Of a stretch of 45,640 bases of DNA, positions 28,353 through 36,219 are shown piece by piece; within the stretch, counting starts at the first letter, position 1; the number at the start of each line of letters is the position of its first letter. Under the pieces are notes generated by a model. That model worked only from the letters and a program-made list of their open reading frames with translations. It was not told the DNA's origin and ran no database searches. The stretch covers positions 1 through 45,640 of the forward strand of contig CALJOJ010000098.1 of NCBI GenBank assembly GCA_937981665.1. The letters are read 5' to 3'. The position numbers and the translations under genes were made by a program. Origin of the DNA: an uncultured Rubritalea sp. GTDB lineage: Bacteria > Verrucomicrobiota > Verrucomicrobiia > Verrucomicrobiales > Akkermansiaceae.

Positions 28353-29802
28353 CTATAAATCTAACCCCCATATTTCATCTTAAAAAATACGCTCGTTAGT
28401 TGGAACCTTTATTGCTAAAGGATTTTCGCAAAAAAACTAACCACTAACAAGCATGACAGATTGTAACCAAATTATTTTCCCTTTTGCAAGTAGCCAAAAA
28501 CGAAAAGTAGAGGCTTCATTTTCGGGTGGATCCGTCAGTTCAGACGGTGGACTTCTGTTTTTACAAGAAGTCGAACGGAGTCTCAAAATCAGCCAAAGAC
28601 TTGCTAAGATTTTACCAGATCAGCGTGACCCTGATAAAATTACCCACCAGCAGAAACACATGATCAAACAACGGCTTCTGAGCCTCTGCGCTGGCTATGA
28701 AGATCTCAACGACCAAGACACTCTCAGGCATGACATCCTTATGCAAACTCTTGTTGGTTCAGCTGACCCACTCGCCAGTGCTCCCACTCTTTGTAGAATG
28801 GAAAACAGAGGCGACCGACGAACTATGTTAGAGATGCAGAAACTTCTGTTAGAACTATTCATCCAGAAGCATCAACACGCTCCACCCAAAGAACTCATCC
28901 TCGACTTTGATGCTACCGATGACCTCACTCACGGCAATCAAGAAGGAAGCTTTTACCACGGCTATTACAAGCACCACTGCTTCCTACCACTCTACGTGTT
29001 CTGCGGCAGTGATCCCCTCTGCGCACTCCTTCGCCCAGCCAACACAGATGGAGCAAGGGGTGCATGGGCAGTGCTCAAAATCCTCGTCAAAACCTTTCGT
29101 CAGCAGTGGGGAGATGACCTTAAAATTATCTTCCGTGGAGACACAGGATTCATGCGTCCGCGCATGCTTACATGGTGCGAAAATAACAACGTAAATTACA
29201 TCACTGGCTATAGTAAAAACGCACGATTATTGAAACAATCTGCCGCACTCATCGAGCAGTCAAAATTTCAATACGAACAAACAGAGCAAAAGCAGCGCCT
29301 CTTTGAAGAATACCAATACCAAGCTGGCTCATGGGATGCCCCTCGCAAAATCATCATGAAAGCTGAACACACGTATCGAGGAGAAAACAATCGTTACATC
29401 GTTACCAATCTCGAAGGAGACCCTCAAGCACTTTATGATGAAGTTTACTGTGCACGAGGCGACATGGAAAACCGTATCAAAGAGCAGCAACTCGGCCTCT
29501 TTGCTGATCGTACCTCCTGTCAGCACTGGTGGGCAAATCAACTCCGTTTACTACTGAGTACTTTCGCCTATCTGATCATGGATCGTTTTCGGACACTGTT
29601 CCTCATGGGCACTCAATGGGCGAATCTTCAATGCAGCACACTACGGGTAAAATTGATAAAAATCGGAGCAGTAGTAACACGCAACACAAGACGAGCAAAA
29701 GCAAAAGGGTTAGTCCTATAATTTATAATTAAAGTCGCATTCGTCTCATTATTAGTGCGTTATGTGTTTCGTGTTTTCGCTATTTAGTAAGTAGATCCAT
29801 AG
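28353..29802. mobile_element. IS1380-family insertion sequence (ends approximate)
   Basis: The element contains one complete transposase gene. The proposed ends are a weak inverted match, CTATAAATCTA at 28353 and CTATGGATCTA read inward from 29802, giving about 1.45 kb. I could not see a convincing target duplication, so the ends are tentative, but the element itself is secure from the transposase. Confidence 0.5.
28453..29721 (+). CDS. IS1380-family DDE transposase
   Basis: 422 aa and intact. The IS1380 N-terminus is recognisable (SFSGGSVSSDGGLLFLQEVE, then KIL-D-RDPDKITH, then LLSLCAGYEDLND). The DDE catalytic residues are likely Asp in LDFDATDD (about 158), Asp in FRGDTGF (about 235), and Glu in MENRIKEQQLGLFADRTS (about 340). 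The absence of stops or frameshifts suggests a recent insertion. It lies next to the 30.4 kb GC-skew switch. Confidence 0.93.
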   Translation: MTDCNQIIFPFASSQKRKVEASFSGGSVSSDGGLLFLQEVERSLKISQRLAKILPDQRDPDKITHQQKHMIKQRLLSLCAGYEDLNDQDTLRHDILMQTLVGSADPLASAPTLCRMENRGDRRTMLEMQKLLLELFIQKHQHAPPKELILDFDATDDLTHGNQEGSFYHGYYKHHCFLPLYVFCGSDPLCALLRPANTDGARGAWAVLKILVKTFRQQWGDDLKIIFRGDTGFMRPRMLTWCENNNVNYITGYSKNARLLKQSAALIEQSKFQYEQTEQKQRLFEEYQYQAGSWDAPRKIIMKAEHTYRGENNRYIVTNLEGDPQALYDEVYCARGDMENRIKEQQLGLFADRTSCQHWWANQLRLLLSTFAYLIMDRFRTLFLMGTQWANLQCSTLRVKLIKIGAVVTRNTRRAKAKGLVL

Positions 29803-30600
29803 TTTCTTACAATTTTTGCACTATTCAAAATTCACTCCCGATCCTGCTTCGCACCAACACTCCACACCCCAAAGTACTGATCACGCTACCTGCAATCATG
29901 CCATCGCACAACAGACGTAATGAGTCGTGGTACAATGGTCTGGGATCCTTCCTCTAAAGAGGACTCCTTCCCAGCCCGCAGCGTTTCGTTCATCCTTTCA
30001 GTCTTCTCTCCACTCCCCGCCACATTACGTCGTGTTGTGCGAAGGAATGAGCAGGTACAAGCTGACTAACGTCAGTCGCGCCAGTCCTTAACCCAGGATC
30101 GCCCACAGAGGGGCTCGCAATCTACCCCCACAGCCTCCGCTAGGGCATCATGTTCCGGGTGGTTCGTTCCTCACCATCTGCCTCCCCAGATCTCACTCCG
30201 TTCGCCCCTTCACATCATGCCCCAGCTCCGGCCTACCGCAAAAGCTCCGCACCCCATGCGCCTACTCAATCGCTCGACAAGCTCCCTCTGAGCAAGTCAC
30301 ACTCCGCCCCCACACTCCGGCATCAGTTCCATTCCTTGCAGTCATTCCCACACATGCCTCCGCCCTCCGTGCCGCTTCCGTAGTCGCGCGTCAAGTGCTG
30401 TCCTCGTCGTCGCCCACACTGCTTGCTGTCAATCCGCAGCCTTCTTTTACGAAGGTTCTCAATAGTTAGATTCTGAGCTTGGGTTGCCTCGAGTGATGAA
30501 AGTAAGGGTAGAATGAAGAGTGACTTGGTGAGTGTGATTTCATTATGAGATAAAGAGGATGGAAATGATTTTCTTTGCCTGCTGGGAGAGTAGCTAGGGA
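29722..30600. other. Long non-coding, C-rich segment
   Basis: The 879 bp after the transposase hold the right end of the IS, then about 590 bp (29840-30430) much richer in G+C, and especially in C on the plus strand, than the surroundings. All frames are short or of a biased Ser/Pro/His composition, so I call no gene. It holds the 137-nt folded element at 29905-30041. From about 30430 the plus strand turns G/T-rich abruptly. Confidence 0.6.
29905..30041 (-). other. attC-like folded element (137 nt)
   Basis: The ends CGCACAACA-GACGTAATG (29905-29922) and the complement of CATTACGTCGTGTTGTGCG (30023-30041) pair over 17-18 bp with exactly one unpaired base, in the right-hand arm. Read on the minus strand this is R''(GCACAAC)-L''-loop-L'-R'(GTTGTGC), with the extrahelical base in L'', as in integron attC sites. 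Total length is in the attC range (57-141 nt). The R' box differs by one position from the GTTRRRY consensus. An inner hairpin lies at 29940-29974 (CTGGGA ... TCCCAG). No integrase gene or clear cassette is in the window. Confidence 0.4.
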
Positions 30601-31935
30601 TTATTTCTGGAGGTAGAGCCAGACGTATCCTACTTGCTCTGATGTTTTGAAGCTGTCCTTAAATGCAGTTTCTTTTTTTCTTTGATTGTCTCGGGTTGTC
30701 TTAACTAAGAGACGAGCTTCTTTTAGCTTTTGCTCGGTTTCAGGAGTGCTCTTGCCTGCTAGGCGGATGTTGAGTAGTTTTTGGAATTCTCTTTTTGCTC
30801 TGATTTCTTCTTCAGTCGTATCTTGCATGGTTTCATATTCATTTTCTTTTTGAATATACGCTTCATTAGATAATCCTGGTTTCGGGGTGTCTAAGATAGT
30901 TTTGTCTCCTACGATTAGATCTAGTTTGCCGTCATTATTATAGTCATCAGCATAGACTGTTAGATTCCTGCCTGGTTTTATACCAAGATTTGCATTTTGG
31001 GTATCGTGCTGTGCTATATTTCCGTTTTCATCAGTCAGTGGAGATATCCATTCCGTGAGAGCTTTCCATTTTGGGTTTTTAGCATCTCCGATGTTTTCGG
31101 AGTAATAAATGCCGCTTCTGCCTGCTCCGCAAACGAGGTCGAGGTCGTTATCTCCGTCCCAGTCTATGAAGTGAGGAGTCGATGAGTAGTTTAATTTAAG
31201 GAAATTTCCGTCTATGTCTTTTAGGATTTCTGCTTGATCCGCGAAGTGGTTCACTCCTTTGTCTGCAGTTCCATTGAATTTAATCAGATAGCCTTTTTGC
31301 TCTCCGTAGATTAGGTCTAAATTTCCGTCTCCGTTTAAGTCTACAAGATTTGGTTTTGTCTTCGAGGGGACGGGGTTAAGAAAGAGTGGAAGTGTTTTTT
31401 CCGGTATAAGTACTTCTTTAAGGCTGCTAAGGTCTGGGTATTTTCCCGATATGGTTTTAATGGGGATTGGTTTTTCAAATTCTAGAGGAGAGTCTTTGAT
31501 GCCTTTGAAAAACATTACTGGGGCGCAGTCTCTAACAGGATTACAGTAGTATGCTCCGCTGAATAGGTCTAATACGCCGTCTTGATCTAGATCCACAAAC
31601 TGTGGATTCGCACCGGTGCATCAGTTACCTATTCCTGGAACGGTGAGGACTTCTTCGCCGATCATTAAGTTTTGAGCTTTTGCATAAACAGGGGCTTCTA
31701 TAGATCCTGTGTTTTTATAAAAATAGATTTCTCCTTTTTTACGATACTCTCCGACTACGATGTCTTTCAGTCCGTCTTTGTCTAAGTCTATAGAAACGGG
31801 AAATGAGTAGCCATAGGGGATGGAGATAGGCTGGCCTTCAGAGTGAATGCGGACTGGGGAGTCGAAGGTGGGCTTTGCCTGCGCTAGGTTGTAGCTAGTG
31901 ATAGTGACTAGTGCTATGGAGAATATTAATTTCAT
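30601..31935 (-). CDS. Candidate selenoprotein: secreted FG-GAP/VCBS repeat protein with in-frame UGA (Sec105)
   Basis: Two abutting open frames are in the same frame and separated by a single TGA (31623-31621). Read through, they give one 444-residue protein. Residues 1-20 are a signal peptide (MKLIFSIALVTITSYNLAQA). FG-GAP/VCBS calcium-loop repeats follow at DLDKDGLKD (before the UGA), DLDQDGVLD (115-123, just after it), DLNGDGNLD, DWDGDNDLD and DDYNNDGKLD. The C-terminal ~80 residues are a charged helix, ending YVWLYLQK. The UGA encodes position 105 in GIGN-U-CTGANPQF; Cys106, Cys131 and Cys137 are close by. The conserved text continues across the UGA without frameshift, and a SECIS-like hairpin follows at 31607-31591. 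It may be a periplasmic or surface redox or metal-binding protein. The alternative is a TGG-, TGT- or TGC-to-TGA nonsense mutation. Confidence 0.65.
31591..31607 (-). promoter_or_regulatory. SECIS-like hairpin downstream of UGA (FG-GAP gene)
   Basis: On the mRNA strand ATCCACA-GTT-TGTGGAT is a perfect 7-bp stem with loop GUU. It starts 13 nt after the UGA, so the loop G is at +21, close to the E. coli fdhF arrangement. Stem length and loop are the same as in the SelW-like gene. Confidence 0.6.
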
Positions 31936-32058
31936 AAAGGTAGAGGCTAGTGAGTTAACTATTAGGACTAGATGCCTTGTTAATTAGATAGTTGTGGTTA
32001 CTTTATATTCGTTAGTTTAACTGGAGTCAATTCTTTGTGGTGAAGATGGAGTCTGTAC

Positions 32059-32805
32059 TTGCTCATTTTGAGATTAAGGGAGAGTCTGTCTGGCATGATA
32101 CCATATGAAGACTTAGGTGAATCGAGGATAGACGATGGCACGGTGTTCTCACTACACAAGCGGGATAAGGAATTTTTTCTTAAATATAATGGCAGTGAGC
32201 TAATGAGCACGAATCATACTTACTCTGAGCAGATGCTCTCTGAGATAGGCTGTAAACATCTCCGAGCTGGCTCGGCTAAGCGTCCTGCGTATCCTAAGGT
32301 GCTGATAGGTGGTCTGGGTCTGGGGTTTACTCTGAAGCGCGCTCTTGAGGTGGTGGGTAGCCCAGCTACTGTGGAGGTGGCTGAGCTGATGCCGCCTTTG
32401 ATAGAGTGGAATAGGACATTTTTGGTTGAGTATAATGGTCCATTATTAGAAGACCCGCGGACGCTGATCACTCAAGGGGATCTTTTTGATACGCTTTCTA
32501 ATAAGGGGAGTGGAAGCTATGATGCGATCTTACTGGATATAGATAATACTCCCGATGATCTGATCACTGCTGGTAACGCGCGCCTGTATACGCCGAGCTT
32601 TCTAGAAAAAATCCTTAGTCTGCTGACTCCAGGTGGAAAGGTTTCTTATTGGTTGTCTGAGCCGGCACCTAAGTTTAAGCTTCTGTTAGAGAAAGCGGGT
32701 TTCTATGTGGAAGCTTATCCAGCGAAGCAGCATGAGAAGTCTAAGCGAGCGGTGCACTGTATCTATGTGTGTAACCGAAAGAAAGTGAAGAAAGGTAGAA
32801 GATAA
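32059..32805 (+). CDS. Spermidine-synthase-like methyltransferase-fold protein
   Basis: 248 aa. The Rossmann core is clear: LIGGLGLGFTLKRAL (glycine loop, about residue 75), VEVAELMPPLIEWNR (acidic end of strand 2, about 97), YDAILLDIDNTPDDL (about 155) and LTPGGKVSYWL (about 195). This matches the polyamine-synthase-like SAM-fold proteins annotated as spermidine synthase in many genomes. The usual polyamine-site signature is not obvious, so the substrate is uncertain. It is divergent from the FG-GAP protein gene (123 bp gap). Confidence 0.72.
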   Translation: MLILRLRESLSGMIPYEDLGESRIDDGTVFSLHKRDKEFFLKYNGSELMSTNHTYSEQMLSEIGCKHLRAGSAKRPAYPKVLIGGLGLGFTLKRALEVVGSPATVEVAELMPPLIEWNRTFLVEYNGPLLEDPRTLITQGDLFDTLSNKGSGSYDAILLDIDNTPDDLITAGNARLYTPSFLEKILSLLTPGGKVSYWLSEPAPKFKLLLEKAGFYVEAYPAKQHEKSKRAVHCIYVCNRKKVKKGRR

Positions 32806-32834
32806 ATGAGGCTAGCTGGTCATTGGGTAATCTT

Positions 32835-32930
32835 TCCGCCGAGCCTTCAGCACGGATAGGATGTTGCAAAGTTATCCCGTGGCTGAAGCCATGGGCTTTG
32901 CAAACTAGCTCCCTTCAGGAGCGGAGGGCG
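32835..32930. repeat. REP-like palindromic repeat cluster
   Basis: Between two convergent genes lie nested palindromes: TTGCAAAG ... CTTTGCAA arms enclosing CCCGTGGCTGAAGCCATGGG, then CTCCCTTCAGGAGCGGAGG. This resembles the extragenic palindromic repeats found dispersed in many bacteria. No second full copy occurs in the window. Confidence 0.5.
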
Positions 32931-32960
32931 ATTTTAGGTGGTGCGGTAGTTGACTGTGTA

Positions 32961-34166
32961 TTAGCTTTCTTCAGGAGCTGGGGGTGAAGCTGATTCTTTG
33001 TTTAGAATTTTAAGGTTATCTAAGATGGCTGATGTGATGGCTGGACCGCCGTGGTCCGCTTCTAGATTGGTGGTGGTGGCGTTTAGGTCGTTGTTGTTTA
33101 GGAAGGCTTGGGTGTTGTTGATGTCTTGGCTGAAGCTTGAGACGACGCCGTCGCCGCGGAATTTTAGGGCTTTGAATTGTGAGGTGATTTTGTCTAGTTT
33201 GCCGATGCCGTTTCTAGCTAGGTCGAGGAGGTTGTCGGCGATGACGGTGTTTGAGAAGTCGCCAGATTTAATGAATGAGTAGTCTGTTTTGAGTTTCTGA
33301 AAGCTGTAGTTGAGGATGTTTTCTTCGGTGATGATGCAGTGGTAGTGGATGTCTGTCGGGTAGTTCGCTCTGGAGAGTACATCGAGGTAGTTACCGTCTT
33401 CTGGCTCTGCGAGCATGAGTGCGCATTCTGAGCTGATGTCCACGCCGGCATCGTTTCCCCAGTTTTCTAGCTGTGATGAAATTTTCTCTAGAGTGAATGC
33501 TGAGATGGTTCTGGTTCCACGCGACATGAAGTTTCCTGTATTGTCTGCTCTCATATCGGTGACTGTGTTTTTTAGGTTATTATAGCTGACTGCTAGCCAT
33601 GCGTGCTCACTGCCTAGGTGTGGTGTGGAGACTGTGGTGAGTGATGCCACGTGGTGTTGAAGTGGATACTGGCTGAGGTACTCACGGCTGACGAGGCCTC
33701 CTGCGCTGAAGGATATAAGGCGGACTTTCTGGCAGTTGTGTCTGCGGATGACGCTCTGGATCGTTCTTTCTAGAAGTGTGGCTGAGTCACGGATGTCGAT
33801 GGTGCCGTTCTTAGGAAGTGAGATGGTGTAGAGAGCGGATTGACCAGCGGTGATGTTTTTTGGCTTTTTGATGAGTATTTCTGTAGTGGGTTTTTTCTGA
33901 GATGGGTGGATGTCTCCCATGTGGATGGTGTTGTTGTTTTCTAATTCTGTGATGAGTCCGATGTCTGACCAGAAGTCTGCTCCTTGGTTAAAGCCATGGA
34001 TGAGGATGATGGGTGGTTGGTTGCTGGTAATCTTGGCTGGGGTGGCCTTTGTAATGAGCTTTGGGCTGATGCACATGACGCCACCGACGATGAGTCCGGT
34101 GAGAGCGATGATGGAGATAAGCGTTTTCATGACATTGATAATAGGCATGGAATGGTGATAGTCCAA
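32961..34166 (-). CDS. Exported alpha/beta hydrolase (lipase-like)
   Basis: 401 aa with an N-terminal membrane anchor or signal (about residues 12-32). The alpha/beta hydrolase features are the oxyanion-hole text ILIHGFNQGADFW (about residue 53) and the nucleophile elbow ISFSAGGLVSREYL (about residue 155, Ser in SFSAGG), followed by LTTVSTPHLGS, typical of lipase/PGAP1-like esterases. A late His in DHGGPAIT could complete the triad. The substrate is unknown. It is divergent from pyrD. Confidence 0.78.
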   Translation of the reverse strand: MDYHHSMPIINVMKTLISIIALTGLIVGGVMCISPKLITKATPAKITSNQPPIILIHGFNQGADFWSDIGLITELENNNTIHMGDIHPSQKKPTTEILIKKPKNITAGQSALYTISLPKNGTIDIRDSATLLERTIQSVIRRHNCQKVRLISFSAGGLVSREYLSQYPLQHHVASLTTVSTPHLGSEHAWLAVSYNNLKNTVTDMRADNTGNFMSRGTRTISAFTLEKISSQLENWGNDAGVDISSECALMLAEPEDGNYLDVLSRANYPTDIHYHCIITEENILNYSFQKLKTDYSFIKSGDFSNTVIADNLLDLARNGIGKLDKITSQFKALKFRGDGVVSSFSQDINNTQAFLNNNDLNATTTNLEADHGGPAITSAILDNLKILNKESASPPAPEES

Positions 34167-34257
34167 TTGATTAAAATGATGTTAGTTATCATCCGAGCTG
34201 ATATTCGGTACGTTGTTAGCTTGACCAAGTGGTGGTGAGTGGACAAGTTTTCAAGCA

Positions 34258-35304
34258 ATGAAGGAATGGCAGTATAATTTAGCGAAAGGGATGCTTTTTA
34301 AGTTGGATGCGGAGACGGCGCACGACGTGAGTATGAAGATGTTGAGAGCTGCGGAGGGTCTTAAGGTGTTGCCAGTGTTGGCAGGCAAGGGGATGAAGAG
34401 TGAGGGCTTAGAGGTGGAGTGTATGGGGTTAAAATTTCCTAATCCAGTGGGCTTAGCTGCTGGTCTAGATAAGGAGGGGAATACGATCGATGCCTTAGGT
34501 CGCTTAGGGTTTGGATTTATTGAAATAGGAACGATCACGCCTGTGGCGCAGCCTGGGAATCCGGAGCCAAGGTTATTTAGGATCATAGAGGATGAGGCTA
34601 TTATTAATCGTATGGGCTTCAATAACTGCGGAGTGGAGCAGGGCGTGAAGAATGTAAGCGCGGCGACTACGTATAAGAAGAATGGAGGGATTGTAGGGTT
34701 TAACATCGGTAAGAATAAGCTGACTCCTAATGAGGATGCAGTGAGTGACTATCTTAAGGCGCTCCGAGGATGTTGGGGGGTGGCTGATTATGTAACGGTA
34801 AATATTTCCTCACCAAATACTCCAGGACTGAGAGATCTACAGGCTGCAGATGATACTGCTAGGCTGTTAGCTGAGCTGAAGACTGAGCAGGAGAGGCTGA
34901 TGGCTGAGACTGGTGTGAAAATGCCGATCGCTCTAAAGGTGGCGCCAGATATGGGGGGGAAGCAGATTTCTGATCTGAGTAAGGTCTTCCTCGATGGTGG
35001 TCTGGAGTGTTTGATCGCTACTAATACGACGATCGACAGAGATGTGGTGAAGGGGAAGCCCAATGCTGATGAAGCGGGTGGGCTCTCTGGTGCGCCAGTG
35101 ACTGAGAAGTCTACTGAGGTGATCAAGGCATTCTATAGTCACTTGGGCGATAATGTGCCGATCATCGGGGTGGGTGGGATCATGAGTGAGCAGGATGCAC
35201 AGGATAAGCTGGATGCAGGTGCGAAGTTGATTCAGCTATATACTGGTTTTATTTATCACGGGCCACCGCTTGTGCAGAAAATTTTAGCTTCCTTAAATAA
35301 GTAG
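34258..35304 (+). CDS. pyrD: Dihydroorotate dehydrogenase (quinone), class 2
   Basis: Oxidises dihydroorotate to orotate in pyrimidine synthesis using membrane quinones. The N-terminal helical membrane-association part (about residues 1-40) marks class 2. FMN-barrel motifs are NPVGLAAGLDKEGN, IGTITPVAQPGNPEPRLFR, INRMGFNNCGVE, YVTVNISSPNTPGLRDLQ (with the catalytic Ser) and VGVGGIMSEQDAQDKLDAGA. Length 348 aa is standard. Confidence 0.96.
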   Translation: MKEWQYNLAKGMLFKLDAETAHDVSMKMLRAAEGLKVLPVLAGKGMKSEGLEVECMGLKFPNPVGLAAGLDKEGNTIDALGRLGFGFIEIGTITPVAQPGNPEPRLFRIIEDEAIINRMGFNNCGVEQGVKNVSAATTYKKNGGIVGFNIGKNKLTPNEDAVSDYLKALRGCWGVADYVTVNISSPNTPGLRDLQAADDTARLLAELKTEQERLMAETGVKMPIALKVAPDMGGKQISDLSKVFLDGGLECLIATNTTIDRDVVKGKPNADEAGGLSGAPVTEKSTEVIKAFYSHLGDNVPIIGVGGIMSEQDAQDKLDAGAKLIQLYTGFIYHGPPLVQKILASLNK

Positions 35305-35375
35305 AGCTACAAGTGGGAGATATTAATTACTGGGTGGAGCTGATTAGGTTCAGGAAATCATGAAGATCTGGGGTG

Positions 35376-35396
35376 TTTGGCGTAATTTGCGCCAAA
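35376..35396. promoter_or_regulatory. Inverted repeat between pyrD and the Tat-exported M15 gene
   Basis: TTTGGCG-N7-CGCCAAA is a perfect 7-bp inverted repeat in the gap. There is no T-run, so it is more likely a protein-binding site for the downstream gene than a terminator. Confidence 0.35.
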
Positions 35397-35456
35397 TCAG
35401 GAGGTCTCCACAAAAATGTCTGGTAAAATTAGGCTTTGAGATTCATTATTGCGCCG

Positions 35457-36074
35457 ATGCAAAACGATTTAGAGATAAAAAATGATGACGGAAACCTAGG
35501 TGGACTAGGTCGTCGCCGTTTTCTAGGGTGGGTATCTGCCGCTGCATTTGGCGCTGTGTTCAGCGTCCGAGAGGCTAAGGCTGGACTATTCTATAGTACT
35601 AAGCCTGTCGAGGGGATACCTCAAGCTTGGGTGAACTCTAAAGGTCTAGAAGTGCTGCGTTATGCGAACTACATTAAAGGGCTCAAGCTCAAAAACATGT
35701 CTGCATATACGGTTCTTTATCCACATTTCAAGACGCGTGGACGTACTTATAATAGTATTCCACCACGATATATGTGGAGAAATATCTCATTCACTCTAAA
35801 GGCGCTTGATGCGATAGCATCTCGTCTAGGAGCTCGACCTAAGCCGCTCGTTTCGGTCTACAGGAGCCCTACTTATAACCGTGCAGTGCGCGGTAGAAGT
35901 AAGTCCCAGCACTTGGTAAATAAGGCTGTGGACGTACAGTTCAATGGAGTGTCAGCATACACTGTGAGCAAGATGGCACGTAAGATGCGCTCAGAAGGAT
36001 TATTTAAAGGTGGAGTGGGTAGCTATAGCTCATTCACGCACATAGATACGCGTGGAAGTAACGCAGATTGGTAA
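35457..36074 (+). CDS. Tat-exported M15A-type (DUF882/YcbK-like) peptidase
   Basis: A twin-arginine signal (GRRRFLGWVSAAAFGAVFS, about residues 20-40) sends the folded protein to the periplasm. The catalytic domain shows YRSPTYNRAVRGRSKSQHLVNKAVDVQF (His and Asp zinc ligands) and ends with FTHIDTRG, the second zinc His. E. coli YcbK/MepK of this family is a peptidoglycan cross-link endopeptidase, so a cell-wall role is likely. An upstream TTG at 35436 is in frame, but the ATG at 35457 gives a better signal peptide. Confidence 0.8.
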   Translation: MQNDLEIKNDDGNLGGLGRRRFLGWVSAAAFGAVFSVREAKAGLFYSTKPVEGIPQAWVNSKGLEVLRYANYIKGLKLKNMSAYTVLYPHFKTRGRTYNSIPPRYMWRNISFTLKALDAIASRLGARPKPLVSVYRSPTYNRAVRGRSKSQHLVNKAVDVQFNGVSAYTVSKMARKMRSEGLFKGGVGSYSSFTHIDTRGSNADW

Positions 36075-36219
36075 TTTATAAACTCTTTCATACTGGGAGG
36101 TAGGCACGGATTAGTTTGCTTGCTATTTTTATAGAATGAGCCTTAAATAATCCTTACACGATTGATGGGAGATATGTTTCTGCATCGCTAGTGACAGTTA
36201 ACAATTAATATTTTTTCAA

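Noticed and set aside
30150..30383. Plus-strand ORF of 77 codons in the C-rich island
   Set aside because: Its Ser/Pro/His-rich composition is what C-rich non-coding DNA produces; it has no motif or signal and ends without conserved features.
29722..30600. RNase P, tmRNA, SRP RNA or IscB-type guide RNA in the non-coding island
   Set aside because: I looked for their conserved core sequences on both strands and saw none, and no IscB/TnpB gene is adjacent.
30430..30600. Classical oriC with DnaA boxes
   Set aside because: The skew change suggests an origin, but no TTATCCACA-like cluster or dnaA/dnaN neighbours are visible; kept only as a finding about skew.
31621..31623. Programmed frameshift or simple pseudogene as explanation of the split FG-GAP gene
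   Set aside because: Both parts are in the same frame with no other damage, so a frameshift is excluded; a nonsense mutation remains possible but does not explain the well-placed GUU hairpin or the parallel with the SelW-like gene.
34251..34706. 151-codon minus-strand ORF across the pyrD start
   Set aside because: Antisense shadow of a clear class 2 dihydroorotate dehydrogenase.
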